Assembly: GCA_038748775.1 (NCBI GenBank)
Contig: JBCDIT010000003.1
Span: forward strand, 248,001 to 312,000
Direction: 5' to 3'
Source: DAIQNV01 sp038748775
GTDB lineage: Bacteria; Planctomycetota; Phycisphaerae; Phycisphaerales; UBA1924
Length of the DNA stretch: 64,000 nucleotides
The position numbers and the translations under genes were made by a program. Positions 25,149 to 34,447 of this stretch are shown in pieces. The notes beneath the pieces were generated by a model, which ran no database searches, was not told the origin of the DNA, and saw only the letters and a list, made by a program, of their open reading frames with translations. How positions within the stretch are numbered: position 1 is the first letter of the stretch; each line of letters begins with the position of its first letter.

Positions 25149-26168
25149 ATGCACAACTCTGCCACGATGCTCGACGCTGCCCGCGAGGCGGTTGTGCTCG
25201 CCTCCAACGTGTGCCGCCATGTTCAGGCGCAGCTCGAGACGGTTCGGAGCATCACCAAGGACGACAAGAGCCCGGTGACCGTTGCTGACTTTGCGAGTCA
25301 GGCGATCGTGGCGTGGACGCTCCGCGAGCGTCTTGGCGACATCGTCTTGGTTGCGGAGGAAGCTTCGGCGTTCTTGCGTGAGCCGGCGCACAAGCCCCAT
25401 CTCGACGCGGTGCTCTCGGCCGTCGGGGAGGTCTGGGGCGATGCGTCGGAAGCGGACGTACTCGACGCGATCGACATCGGCTCGGCCGATCCGGGCGACG
25501 CGTTCTGGACGCTCGACCCGATCGACGGCACCAAGGGCTTCTTGCGAAACCAGCAGTACGCCGTCGCTCTTGGATACGTCGAGGGGGGAACACCGACACT
25601 CGGCGTCCTCGGGTGCCCGAACCTGCCTGGCGAGATGTCCGACCCGCTCGACGAGCCAGACGGCAACGGCTGCCTCTACTTCTGCATCAAGGGGCAGGGC
25701 GTGTACGAGGCTCCGTCGGACGACGCCGGTGCCGACCCGACTCGGATCACGCGCCTCGACCACGCCTCGGGCGAAGATATCTGCATCACCGGCTCGGTCG
25801 AGAAGGCGCACAGCAACACGTCAGACGAAGGCCGCATCCTCGCGTGGCTTGAGCAGAAGGGCGAGACGATCGGCGATGCGGTCCGGCTCGACAGCCAGTG
25901 CAAGTATGCGGTCGTCGCGAGAGGTCAGGCCGACGCGTACCTCCGCATGCCGACCAAGCCCGGCTACGTCGAACGGATCTGGGACCACGCCGCCGGCGCG
26001 CTCGTCGCGACCGAGGCGGGGGCCACCGTTTCGGACATCTTCGGGAACAGCCTCGACTTCTCGCACGGCAGGGGTCTTGAGAAAAACAAGGGCGTCGTGT
26101 GCGCCCCGCCCAGGCTCCACGCGCAGATCATCGCCGCGATCGAAGAGCTCGAGATCAAGCCTGCTTGA
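25149..26168 (+). CDS. 3'(2'),5'-bisphosphate nucleotidase-like phosphatase (inositol monophosphatase superfamily)
   Basis: The metal-binding motifs of the lithium-sensitive phosphatase superfamily are clear: SPVTVADFASQ, VAEEAS, FWTLDPIDGTKGFLR, and WDHAAGALVATEAGATVSD. The arrangement and length (339 residues) are closest to the Hal2/SAL1-type PAP phosphatases, which remove the 3'-phosphate from adenosine 3',5'-bisphosphate, the by-product of PAPS use. With cysC 3 kb away this makes a sensible pair for sulfate activation or sulfotransferase reactions. An inositol-phosphatase activity cannot be excluded. The ATG at 25149 is preferred over one at 25104. Confidence 0.88.
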   Translation: MHNSATMLDAAREAVVLASNVCRHVQAQLETVRSITKDDKSPVTVADFASQAIVAWTLRERLGDIVLVAEEASAFLREPAHKPHLDAVLSAVGEVWGDASEADVLDAIDIGSADPGDAFWTLDPIDGTKGFLRNQQYAVALGYVEGGTPTLGVLGCPNLPGEMSDPLDEPDGNGCLYFCIKGQGVYEAPSDDAGADPTRITRLDHASGEDICITGSVEKAHSNTSDEGRILAWLEQKGETIGDAVRLDSQCKYAVVARGQADAYLRMPTKPGYVERIWDHAAGALVATEAGATVSDIFGNSLDFSHGRGLEKNKGVVCAPPRLHAQIIAAIEELEIKPA

Positions 26169-26183
26169 ACCGCGTGAATCCGC

Positions 26184-27152
26184 TCAGGGCGATTCGATCT
26201 TGAGCTCTGCGGAGATCGGGTGGTGGTCGCTCGGTGGACGATTGTCCCCGGAAACACCGAGGCCGATCTCGATCCCCGAATCAACGATCCGAAGACCGTC
26301 GGACACAAAGATGGTGTCGATGGACGGTCCGTGATCGATCCCGGCACGCCACCCGTTGAACGTTCCGAGGCGCCTGATGGAGTACCCGGTGTCGAGCAGC
26401 GCGTCGGTCAGCGCGATGGGCGGTGCGACGCCGTCTCCGTTGGCATCGGACGCCTGGCCGGTGAGGTAGAGGCGCTCGGGCGACTCGGGGGCGGCGTTGA
26501 AGTCGCCCATGAAGATCACCGGCTCGTCGGGATGGGCCCGGTTCCCGATCTTGAACGCGATCAGTTCCGCGGCTTCGCGGCGCGACGCTTCCGAGCGGTG
26601 GTCCCAGTGTGTGTTGAAGACATAGAAGCCCCGGCCGTCGCGTGAGCCGATCGGCACGAAGCGGGCCCAGGCACACATCCGGGTGATCTCGTTGCCCCAG
26701 GTCTTCGAGCCGGGCTCGTCGGGGGTATCGCTGAGCCAGAACTCGCCCGACTCGGCGAGTTGCAAGCGATCGGGACGATAGAGAACGCCGCAGTGCTCGC
26801 CGGCGTCCTGTCCGTCGTCTCTTCCCGCCCCGACGTAGGCGTAGGCGGGGGCGGCGGTCAGGAATTGGTCGATCTGGAACCGAAGGGCTTCCTGGAGCCC
26901 GACGAGTTCCCAAGCGGGGTCGTCGGGCGTGCCCCCAGGGCCGATGACGACGTCCGCAGCCCGCTGGGCCCGGAGGTGCCAACTGTTCGGGCCGTCGTCG
27001 GCGGTGCCGTAGCGGATGTTCCAGCACAGGACCGAGAGGGAAGCCGGGTCGTGGACCGGGCGATCGGGGGCGATTCCGCCTCCGCCCTGGCATCCGACGA
27101 GGGTGAGAATGGCGATGAGGAACGCTGCTTGAAGGGTTGTTCGGGCCTGCAT
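26184..27152 (-). CDS. Lipoprotein of the endonuclease/exonuclease/phosphatase family
   Basis: The signal ends in a lipobox (LTLVGC, Cys21). The domain has LSVLCWNIRYG, WELVGLQEA, FNTHWDHRS, FMGDFNAAPES, SIDTIFVSDGL, and SDHHPISAEL, the full set of metal and catalytic motifs of the EEP (DNase I-like) fold. The close spacing and WNIRYG start are usual for the secreted bacterial group often found in planctomycetes and Bacteroidetes. The substrate could be a nucleic acid, a sugar phosphate or a phospholipid; it acts outside the inner membrane. It is convergent with the PAP-phosphatase-like gene. Confidence 0.88.
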   Translation of the reverse strand: MQARTTLQAAFLIAILTLVGCQGGGGIAPDRPVHDPASLSVLCWNIRYGTADDGPNSWHLRAQRAADVVIGPGGTPDDPAWELVGLQEALRFQIDQFLTAAPAYAYVGAGRDDGQDAGEHCGVLYRPDRLQLAESGEFWLSDTPDEPGSKTWGNEITRMCAWARFVPIGSRDGRGFYVFNTHWDHRSEASRREAAELIAFKIGNRAHPDEPVIFMGDFNAAPESPERLYLTGQASDANGDGVAPPIALTDALLDTGYSIRRLGTFNGWRAGIDHGPSIDTIFVSDGLRIVDSGIEIGLGVSGDNRPPSDHHPISAELKIESP

Positions 27153-27240
27153 GACTCGCTCGCGTGGGCGGCGGGATCGCCGCGCCGGGTTTGGCTCAGG
27201 GTTCGACCGGCAACGCCCGATACCCTACCGACCGGTGGTC

Positions 27241-29082
27241 ATGCTCGGCGATCCAACTTTGGCTTGGCTGCCCCCAGGGCTTGAGCCCTACGTGGCCGGC
27301 ATTTTGATCCTCGGCATGATCGGGGCCCTGGCGTCGGGTCGGTTCGGCTCGGACATCGTCCTGATGGGGGCGTTGACCGGTTTCGTGGTGTTCGGGATGC
27401 TCAAGCCCGACGCCGCAGTCGAGGGATTCGCGAGCCCGGGGCTCATCACGATCGCCCTGCTCTACGTCGTTTCGACGGGGATGCGGCAGACCGGCGCGAC
27501 GAACATGGTCACGGCCCGGCTCGTGGGCCGGCCCAAGACGCTGTTCGGGACCCAATTGCGGCTCACCGGCCCCGTCGCGTGCGTTTCGGCGTTCGTGAAC
27601 AACACGCCGATCGTCGCGATGTTCATGCCGGTGCTCAACGGGATCGCGAAGAAGGGCGGATTCAGCCCCAGCAAATTATTCATCCCTCTGAGCTACGCCA
27701 GCATCCTTGGCGGTGTGTGCACCCTGATCGGGACGAGCACGAACATCGTGGTCGCCCAGGCTCTGGTCAACGAGGACACCCGGACCGCGGCCGGCGATGC
27801 GGTTCGCTTCAGCATGTTCACCCTCAGCCCGATCGGGATCCCGATTCTGATCGCTGGCTTGATCTACATCCTGGTCTTCGGACGCGTCCTGCTGCCCGAC
27901 CGCCGGCAACTGCCCGCCGCGGCGAACAACGGGGAACGCCGTGAATACACGGCGTCGATGATCGTTCAAGACGGAGCGCCGATCGTCGGAAAGTCGGTCG
28001 AGCAGGCGGGGCTCCGGAGCCTCCCGGGCCTGTTTCTTTCGAGGATCGATCGCAAGGATCGGACCATCGTCGCGGTGGGCCCAGATGAGCGGCTCCGGAC
28101 GGGTGACGTCTTGGGCTTCGTGGGCGACCTCGAGTCGATGATGGACCTGAACCAGATCCGGGGCCTCGAACCGGCGGGGACCAAGGACCGCGCCTCGGGA
28201 AGGGCCAGGGCGCAGTTGATGGAAGCTGTTGTGAGCCCGTCGAGCCGTCTGGTGGGCCTCACGGTGCGCGATGGCGGGATCAGGACCAGGTACGGCGCCG
28301 TGGTGATGGCGGTCCACCGGCGCGGCCAGCGTCTGAGAGGCAAGATCGGTGACATCAAGCTCCGCGACGGGGACACCCTGCTCCTCGAAACCGAGGCGGG
28401 CTTCGCGGACAAGCACAGGGACAGCCGCGACTTTGTGCTTGTGACCGAGCGGGCCGCGTCGGCGGCGCCGCGGCACGACCGGGCCTGGGTCGCGCTGCTC
28501 ATTTTGGCCGGTCTGATCATGGCGCTCGGGACAGGAACGCTCGAGCCGCTGCCGGCGACGCTCATCGCGGCGGGGGCCATGCTGATCGGGCGTTGTTGCA
28601 CCGGGCCTCAGGCGAGAGCCGGGGTCGATTGGCAGGTGCTGGTGACGATCGGCGCCGCGTTCGGCATCGGGCGAGCGATGACGGAGACCGGGCTCGCGGC
28701 TGATTTGGCGACAAGCCTGGTGAGGCTCGTCGCGGCGCTGGGCGTCGATGGGATGCTCAGGACCTACGCCCTGCTCGCGGCGGTGTACGGATTGACGATC
28801 GTTTTCACCGCCGTCATGACCAATAACGCGGCGGCGGTGCTCATGTTCCCGATCGCGATGCTGGTGGCCGAGCAGCAGGGCGTCCCGCCGATGTCGATGG
28901 CGGTTGTGGTCGCGGTCGCGGCGAGCTGTGAGTTCAGCACACCGATCGGGTACCAGACCAATCTCATGGTGATGGGCCCGGGCGGCTACCGCTGGCTGGA
29001 CTACACACGGTTCGGTGGCCCCCTGACGATTTTGGTGGGCATGATCTGCGTACTTCTTGCGCCTGTGCTTTATGGACGCTGA
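27241..29082 (+). CDS. SLC13-family permease with two TrkA-C domains
   Basis: N- and C-terminal blocks of about five helices each flank a cytoplasmic insert with two TrkA-C (RCK_C) modules, roughly residues 235-310 and 325-395. The permease part contains SAFVNNTPIVAMFMPV and LIGTSTNIVV, and the second half repeats this as TAVMTNNAAAVLMFPI and STPIGYQTNLMVMGPGGYR. This is the divalent anion:Na+ symporter layout (SLC13/DASS) with regulatory domains, as in many bacteria. Substrates could be sulfate or dicarboxylates. The ATG at 27241 is chosen because the residues before it are Arg-rich and not family-like. Confidence 0.92.
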   Translation: MLGDPTLAWLPPGLEPYVAGILILGMIGALASGRFGSDIVLMGALTGFVVFGMLKPDAAVEGFASPGLITIALLYVVSTGMRQTGATNMVTARLVGRPKTLFGTQLRLTGPVACVSAFVNNTPIVAMFMPVLNGIAKKGGFSPSKLFIPLSYASILGGVCTLIGTSTNIVVAQALVNEDTRTAAGDAVRFSMFTLSPIGIPILIAGLIYILVFGRVLLPDRRQLPAAANNGERREYTASMIVQDGAPIVGKSVEQAGLRSLPGLFLSRIDRKDRTIVAVGPDERLRTGDVLGFVGDLESMMDLNQIRGLEPAGTKDRASGRARAQLMEAVVSPSSRLVGLTVRDGGIRTRYGAVVMAVHRRGQRLRGKIGDIKLRDGDTLLLETEAGFADKHRDSRDFVLVTERAASAAPRHDRAWVALLILAGLIMALGTGTLEPLPATLIAAGAMLIGRCCTGPQARAGVDWQVLVTIGAAFGIGRAMTETGLAADLATSLVRLVAALGVDGMLRTYALLAAVYGLTIVFTAVMTNNAAAVLMFPIAMLVAEQQGVPPMSMAVVVAVAASCEFSTPIGYQTNLMVMGPGGYRWLDYTRFGGPLTILVGMICVLLAPVLYGR

Positions 29083-29259
29083 CGAGAAGCCGATGTTGAA
29101 CCTTCGCGCCGATGGAACGCACAAACGCGAAGGTCGTTCGTATCATGCTCGAAGAGGTGGGGATGGCTCGCGTCGTGACACGTCGTTCCGTGCGGACGGT
29201 CGACGTACGGGAGATCACGGTGTGAACCGGCCGCACTTGCGGGGATAGAGGAGCCAGGC

Positions 29260-30309
29260 GTGGACATCCTGATCACCGGGGGATCCGGGTTCATCGGGGG
29301 GTACTTTCATCGCGAGCTGACCTTGCAGGGTCATCGCGTTGTGAACCTCGATCTCGTTGAGCCCTCCGGACCGGTCGCCGAATCGGCGTACGTCAAGGGC
29401 GACGTCCGCGACCCCGAGGCGATGCGAAAGGCGTTGACGCACTTCGGGCAGCGCGTAGACCACGTGGTCCACCTGGCCGCGGCGCACCACGACTTCGGGA
29501 TCGATCACGACACGTACTACGACGTAAACCAGAACGGCGCGAAGGTCATCTGCGACGCGATGGACGAGACGGGCGTGACCGAGCTGACCTTCTACTCGAC
29601 GGTCGCGATCTACGGGGATGCCGCCGAGCCGGTGACCGAAGACAGCCCCAAGAAGTTCTTCAACCCCTACGGCGGCTCGAAGTGGGCCGGCGAACAGGTG
29701 TTCATGGAGTGGTGCGACAAAGGCCAGAACGCCGACGGGCGCTCGAGGCGCTGCCTGACGATCCGCCCCACTGTCACGTTCGGTCCGAACAACTTTGCCA
29801 ACATGTACTCGCTGATCCGCCAGATCCACAGCGGGAAGTACCTGCAGTTTGGCCCTGGGACCAACATCAAGAGCCTGAGCTACGTCGAGAACATCGTCGA
29901 CGCGACGCTCTACCTCTGGAAGCACGACGGGCGCGCGGGCTACGACGCGTACAACTGGATCGACAAGCCCGACCTCTCGAGCGCTGGCATCTCGGAGGTG
30001 ATCTTCGAGAGCCTGGGCAAGAAAGCGCCGCGGTCGAACCTCCCGCTCTGGTTGGGCTTGCTGGGCGGGCTTCCCTTCGACATCGTGATCGGCCTGACCG
30101 GCAAAAACTTGCCTGTGTCGACCGCGCGGATCAAGAAGCTGTTCGTCGCGCAGACCAAGTACGAAGCCGACAAGGTGCTCGCGACCGGGTACCAGCCGAA
30201 GGTCTCGCTGGCCGAGGGGATCGATCGCATGGTGCGGTGGTACCTTGAACGCGGCAAGGACGAGAGCGCCGTCTGGCACATCCCGCCGGCGACCCCGGCG
30301 CTGGGATAA
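29260..30309 (+). CDS. NAD-dependent epimerase/dehydratase
   Basis: The GTG start at 29260 follows a GAGG site. The sequence opens MDILITGGSGFIGGYF (Rossmann GXXGXXG), has HVVHLAAAHHDFG, and the catalytic Tyr-Lys in FNPYGGSKWAGE. Length 349 fits extended short-chain dehydrogenases that act on nucleotide sugars. TYYDVNQNGAKVI and the Asn-rich substrate loop agree. The exact sugar is unknown. It is followed after 23 nt by a WcaF-like acetyltransferase, suggesting surface polysaccharide or O-antigen synthesis. Confidence 0.88.
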   Translation: MDILITGGSGFIGGYFHRELTLQGHRVVNLDLVEPSGPVAESAYVKGDVRDPEAMRKALTHFGQRVDHVVHLAAAHHDFGIDHDTYYDVNQNGAKVICDAMDETGVTELTFYSTVAIYGDAAEPVTEDSPKKFFNPYGGSKWAGEQVFMEWCDKGQNADGRSRRCLTIRPTVTFGPNNFANMYSLIRQIHSGKYLQFGPGTNIKSLSYVENIVDATLYLWKHDGRAGYDAYNWIDKPDLSSAGISEVIFESLGKKAPRSNLPLWLGLLGGLPFDIVIGLTGKNLPVSTARIKKLFVAQTKYEADKVLATGYQPKVSLAEGIDRMVRWYLERGKDESAVWHIPPATPALG

Positions 30310-30332
30310 CCACGCGGCATGACAGGTAGCCG

Positions 30333-30941
30333 GTGACCGAAGCCCCCACCCATCCTCCCGAAGCTTCGTCCGTCGACCCAACGGCTCCGAGCGGGCATCG
30401 GGTGCCTCCGAGTTCGTTTTCGACCAAGCACCGTCTCGGGCGCGCCCTTTGGGGCATCGTTTGGAGCGTTCTCTTCCGCCCGAGCCCCCGCCCGCTGTTC
30501 GGCTGGAGAAGGTGGCTGCTGGGCCTCTTCGGCGCACGCCTGAGCCCGAAGGCCCGGGTGTACCCGAGAGCGAAGATCTGGGCACCCTGGAACCTGGAGA
30601 TGGCCGACTTCGCGACGCTCGCGGACGACGTCGACGTCTATTGCGTCGACACGATCCGGCTGGGTGAGCGAGCCATTGTCAGCCAATACGCGTACCTCTG
30701 TGGCGCGAGCCACGATTTCGAGGTCGATACGAGGCCTCTGGTCCCGGCTCCGATCACGATCGGAGCGAGGGTCTGGATCGCCGCGGACGTCTTTGTGTCG
30801 CCCGGTGTAACACTCGGCGAAGGATGCGTCGTCGGCGCGCGTTCCGGGGTCTTCACCGATCTCCCAGCATGGCACGTCTGCGTCGGCACACCCGCCAAGC
30901 CTGTGCGCGAGTACCGTCCGAAGCCGGCGGGAACTACGTAA
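30333..30941 (+). CDS. WcaF-like left-handed beta-helix acetyltransferase
   Basis: Hexapeptide repeats run through ARVYPRAKIWAPWNLEMADFATLADDVDVY and IGARVWIAADVFVSPGVTLGEGCVVGARSGV. The motif CGASHDFEVDTRPL is characteristic of the putative colanic acid acetyltransferase (WcaF) group, and the end WHVCVGTPAKPVREY is typical. The first 25 residues are Pro/Ser-rich and may not be part of the protein, but no better start is seen after the GTG at 30333. It should O-acetylate a sugar of an exopolysaccharide in the cytoplasm, together with the upstream epimerase. Confidence 0.86.
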   Translation: MTEAPTHPPEASSVDPTAPSGHRVPPSSFSTKHRLGRALWGIVWSVLFRPSPRPLFGWRRWLLGLFGARLSPKARVYPRAKIWAPWNLEMADFATLADDVDVYCVDTIRLGERAIVSQYAYLCGASHDFEVDTRPLVPAPITIGARVWIAADVFVSPGVTLGEGCVVGARSGVFTDLPAWHVCVGTPAKPVREYRPKPAGTT

Positions 30942-31064
30942 TCCGCGGCTTTCTATTGGGTTTACGCGACGCGGGAACCCGATGCAGAGGTATGGAGTAT
31001 GGTTGATCCGAGCCGTCCGATGGCCCGGACGACGTGGATTGAATCGTTCAAGGAAGAGGGAAGC

Positions 31065-31619
31065 ATGGAAAGCATCTTCGGGTCGCTTCGTTCGATCGGT
31101 CTTTGGGCACTCGCAGCGATCACCTCAGCGGCGTTGGGCTGCGGGGGCGGCGGCGATTCGGTTTCCGATTTCGTCAACGACATCGTCGACGACGTGACCG
31201 ATGACTTCGAGGACATCGTCGATGACTTCGAGGACGAGTTCAACGATCCGCCGTCAAGCAGCGACTTCACCCCAGCGACGGTCACCGACCTTACCCTTAC
31301 GCTCACCGACCAAGAGAGCGATGAGACCCAGCTCTTCTTCGGGTCCAGCGGGCTGCTCACCTTCCTATTCGCGGCCCAGGACGGGTCGGCGGGCTCTGGT
31401 ACCGGCACGTTTACCTACAACCCACTCAGCGACAGCACGGCGACGGTCGACTTCACGATTGTCACTGGCAGCATTAGCGGCGCTCAGGCGGCCGACCTCG
31501 CAAACCAAAGCTCGGTTGTCGAACTGATCTTCCGGACCGCGACGTCGGGCGACTACCTGATCACGACCACCGACGCGAACGGAACCACCCAGGACGTTGG
31601 CACGTTCACTCTGAACTGA
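31065..31619 (+). CDS. Lipoprotein with acidic repeat linker
   Basis: The ATG at 31065 is preceded by AGGAAGAGGG. The signal ends in a lipobox TSAALGC. Directly after a Gly run comes an acidic linker (residues about 30-58) made of near-heptads such as DIVDDVT, DDFEDI, VDDFEDE. The rest is a small beta domain (SGLLTFLFAAQDGSAGSGTGTFTYNPLSDSTATVDF) that resembles the following gene's product (TYTYATTRGDSATLEL). The two are probable paralogues. Function is unknown; the protein is expected on a membrane surface. Confidence 0.76.
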   Translation: MESIFGSLRSIGLWALAAITSAALGCGGGGDSVSDFVNDIVDDVTDDFEDIVDDFEDEFNDPPSSSDFTPATVTDLTLTLTDQESDETQLFFGSSGLLTFLFAAQDGSAGSGTGTFTYNPLSDSTATVDFTIVTGSISGAQAADLANQSSVVELIFRTATSGDYLITTTDANGTTQDVGTFTLN

Positions 31620-31779
31620 CGGGGCCGGGCCCGAAACCGCCCAATTGCGCCTCCATGCGCCCGCGGTCACGCTTCGAAGCGGACCGGTGGGTGTGTGATC
31701 GCACGAATGGAATGCAACCACCCGGGTGATCTACGAGTATGCTCCGCCGAGTCGACCCCGACGCGAGGAGCTTTGCCCG

Positions 31780-32691
31780 ATGTCTTCCGATTCGTTCGCA
31801 CCGTCGCATCTTGCCGCCCTTGCCCTCGCCGCGTTATGCGCGTGCGTGTCCGCCGTGCTCGGGTGTTACGGCGACGGTGGTTCGAGCGGTTCTGAGGGCG
31901 GAGGCCTCGCTCCGACGAGCATCGAGGGCGGAACGCTCGTCTTCGATACTGCCCCCGATGAGACCTACGAGTTCGGCGCCGACAACTACACCAGGCGTGG
32001 AACCGGCGGCATCGGTGGGCTCCCGGGGAGTAACTTCGAGGTCTTCGGGACCTACACGTACGCCACGACGCGCGGCGACTCGGCCACTCTGGAACTCACC
32101 CAGGGCACGTCCGCGTTTATCGACGACGAGCCGGTCGTCCTTTCCGGGGTTTCGGTCGAGCTGTTTTCGCTGGCCTTCGCGACGGCGGATGGCATGGAAC
32201 TCACCGGGACAGCGCAGAACGCGAACGGCGGATCGCCCATCGGGTTCACGCTGACCGGCGATTTTCCGTCGGGCAACACGACCCCGCCACGAGGGCCGAT
32301 CGACAACAACGTCGCGCCAGAGGAGTTCGATGACGGACAGATCATCATCGACGGTGAAGGCTCGGTGTCTCGCCTCATCTTCGACCCTGTCAACGGGTGC
32401 ACGGCGTCGATCATCGTGTCTGGCGTCGGGCTCGTCTCGATCGATGGCGGCTGCACCTATACCCGGACGTCCGAGACGACAGCAACCATTGCCTACATCG
32501 GGTTCGATCAAGTCTTTGGACCCTTCGTCAACATCCAGGTGACGGCGGACGTGACCTTCAACCTCACCTTCGCCGACCCGGAATCCGGGACACTCGTGAG
32601 CGACGAGACGATCACGGTCGAAGACTTTAACTTCAACCGCATCACGACCACCACCGGCACGAACACCGAAGACTTCGTCATCCAGCCCTGA
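31780..32691 (+). CDS. Lipoprotein, paralogue of the preceding gene
   Basis: The ATG at 31780 has AGGAG 9-13 nt upstream. The signal ends at a lipobox SAVLGC. The 280-residue mature part is all-beta in appearance, with two domains of the same kind: GTYTYATTRGDSATLELTQGT near residue 95 and CTYTRTSETTATIAYIGF near residue 235. This suggests the gene arose by internal duplication of the module found singly in the upstream gene. Family unknown. Confidence 0.76.
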   Translation: MSSDSFAPSHLAALALAALCACVSAVLGCYGDGGSSGSEGGGLAPTSIEGGTLVFDTAPDETYEFGADNYTRRGTGGIGGLPGSNFEVFGTYTYATTRGDSATLELTQGTSAFIDDEPVVLSGVSVELFSLAFATADGMELTGTAQNANGGSPIGFTLTGDFPSGNTTPPRGPIDNNVAPEEFDDGQIIIDGEGSVSRLIFDPVNGCTASIIVSGVGLVSIDGGCTYTRTSETTATIAYIGFDQVFGPFVNIQVTADVTFNLTFADPESGTLVSDETITVEDFNFNRITTTTGTNTEDFVIQP

Positions 32692-32704
32692 GTCGGTGTC
32701 GGAA

Positions 32705-32735
32705 CGGACGGTTCAGCCGTCCGCGCTCTTCCCTT
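32705..32735 (+). terminator. Hairpin terminator after the lipoprotein pair
   Basis: CGGACGG (32705-32711), loop TTCAG, CCGTCCG (32717-32723), then a pyrimidine-rich tail CGCTCTTCCCTT. It separates the lipoproteins from the convergent spoVR gene. Confidence 0.6.
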
Positions 32736-32761
32736 GATCCTTGCCCACGTGAGGCTCGGAT

Positions 32762-34294
32762 TCACGCGACCAGGTGCGCCGGCTTGGGTGTTTCGTCGTT
32801 GATCTTCTGCTTCGTGATGGAAGACTCGGGAGACTCCATGGTCAGCAGGTGCATGTCCTCGTTGATCCGGGCCTGGAGATGCACCGGCCGGCCCCAGAGG
32901 ATGCGCAGCGCCCGGAGCGTCTCCGACGCCTTCGCGGCCTCGACCTCAAGCCCGTTGAACTCGTGCGCGAGATAGAGCTCGCCGCGGTTCATGTAGTTGC
33001 CGTCGACGACGTAGATATAGGGCTGCCCCATATTGGTGATCTGGTACAACAAGGTGAGCTTCACCTTGCGGAAGTCGCGCGTGACAACCTTCACCTCGCC
33101 GGTCTGCGGGTCCTTGCGGAACTGGTACATCTGGTGTTTCTCGACGAACTCGGGGGTGAGGAATTCGTCGATGAAGTTCACGTCGTTGTAGATGCGGCGC
33201 ACCTCGAAAATCTTCTCGCGCCCCTTCATGCTCTTGTCGTCGTACGCTTCTTTCTGGCCGATGCCTTCGAGCGCTTCCCACTCGCGGCCGTGCTGGCCGG
33301 TGTTCCAGCGACGCTCGATATCCTTAAACATCTCGACACCGATCTTGTATGGGTTGAACCCACCGGGTGGCATGTGGACGACGCCCGAGTGCTGCTCGGC
33401 ATAATCAATGATCTCCGCGTCTTCGAGGAAGTGCTCGGTCATGAGCTTGGAGTGCCAGTACGTCGCCCAGCCCTCGTTCATGATCTTGGTCTGGGCCTGG
33501 GGGGCGAAGTAGTAGCTCTCATCCCGGACAAGCCCGAGGATGTCGGCCTGCCAGTTCTCGAGTGGGGCGTGACGGAGCAAGAAGAGCAGCACGTCGCGCG
33601 TCGGACGATCGGGGAAGGCCACCTTCGCCGCGGCTTTCCTCTGCTCGAATTCTTCTTTCTGGCGGTCGAGTTCTTCTTGCGGATTAATAAACGGGTCCAT
33701 GTACTCCTTGGCGGGGAGTTTCTCCGGCTCGAAAGCGCCGGCCGGCCTGTCCTCGCCTTCGCGTTTGACGAAAACCGAGTGTGGGTCGATCAGGTGCTCG
33801 AGCGAAACACACGCATCGATGAATCGCTCGACCGTCTCAGAACCCTCGCGCTCGATATGACGCCTCACGCGGGTCGCGTGGTTCGCCATCACGTCCATCA
33901 TCTTGCGCTCGGTCTTGCTGAACCAATGGTTGCATTTGAAGAAATCGGAATGCCCGTAGACGTGGGCCATGACGAGCTTCTGATCGGTGATCGAGTTCGA
34001 CTCTTGCAGGTAGGCGTAGCAAGGGTCGTTGTTGATGACCATCTCGTAAATGCGCCCGAGCCCGTACGCGTCGCGCTTGCGAAGCTTCTCGTACTCCATG
34101 CCCCACTTCCAGTGCGGGTAGCGGACCGGGAACCCGCCGTAGCTGGCGATCTGGTTCATCGTGTCGAAGTCGAGCTTCTCGTAGATGACCTCGAAGAAGT
34201 CGAGCCCGTACTCGGTGGCCTTGGCTTTGATCGCCTTCATGTGGGCGAGGAGCTCGGGGCCAAGATCAGACGAGTTGGTGCGGCTGTTGGGCAT
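32762..34294 (-). CDS. spoVR: SpoVR family protein
   Basis: The sequence shows the SpoVR pattern: YGLDFFEVIYEKLDFDTMNQIASYGGFPVRYPHWKWGMEYEKL, INNDPCYAYLQESNSITDQKLVMAHVYGHSDFFKCN, and NEGWATYWHSKLM. Length 510 is normal. In Bacillus SpoVR affects the spore cortex; in non-sporulating bacteria (ycgB in E. coli) it is usually coexpressed with PrkA kinase and a YeaH/DUF444 protein, and its activity is uncertain. Those partners are not in this window, so here it stands alone. Cytoplasmic. Confidence 0.95.
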   Translation of the reverse strand: MPNSRTNSSDLGPELLAHMKAIKAKATEYGLDFFEVIYEKLDFDTMNQIASYGGFPVRYPHWKWGMEYEKLRKRDAYGLGRIYEMVINNDPCYAYLQESNSITDQKLVMAHVYGHSDFFKCNHWFSKTERKMMDVMANHATRVRRHIEREGSETVERFIDACVSLEHLIDPHSVFVKREGEDRPAGAFEPEKLPAKEYMDPFINPQEELDRQKEEFEQRKAAAKVAFPDRPTRDVLLFLLRHAPLENWQADILGLVRDESYYFAPQAQTKIMNEGWATYWHSKLMTEHFLEDAEIIDYAEQHSGVVHMPPGGFNPYKIGVEMFKDIERRWNTGQHGREWEALEGIGQKEAYDDKSMKGREKIFEVRRIYNDVNFIDEFLTPEFVEKHQMYQFRKDPQTGEVKVVTRDFRKVKLTLLYQITNMGQPYIYVVDGNYMNRGELYLAHEFNGLEVEAAKASETLRALRILWGRPVHLQARINEDMHLLTMESPESSITKQKINDETPKPAHLVA

Positions 34295-34447
34295 GGTCGC
34301 TCCCAGGGAAACGCCGGTTGTTGGTCGACCGACTCCCCATCTTTGCCCAGCTTACCGCGCAAGGTCGTCGATTCGCCGATGAACACTTGACGGAATCGGG
34401 GCAGACTTGATCATGGGAAGCGTCACCCCTTGTACGAGGCCAACGCC

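Noticed and set aside
29112..29225. A 37-codon open frame between the SLC13 gene and the epimerase gene
   Set aside because: It has an ATG, but part of it overlaps an inverted repeat (29100-29108 with 29126-29134) that may be a terminator stem, and no ribosome site or homology is seen.
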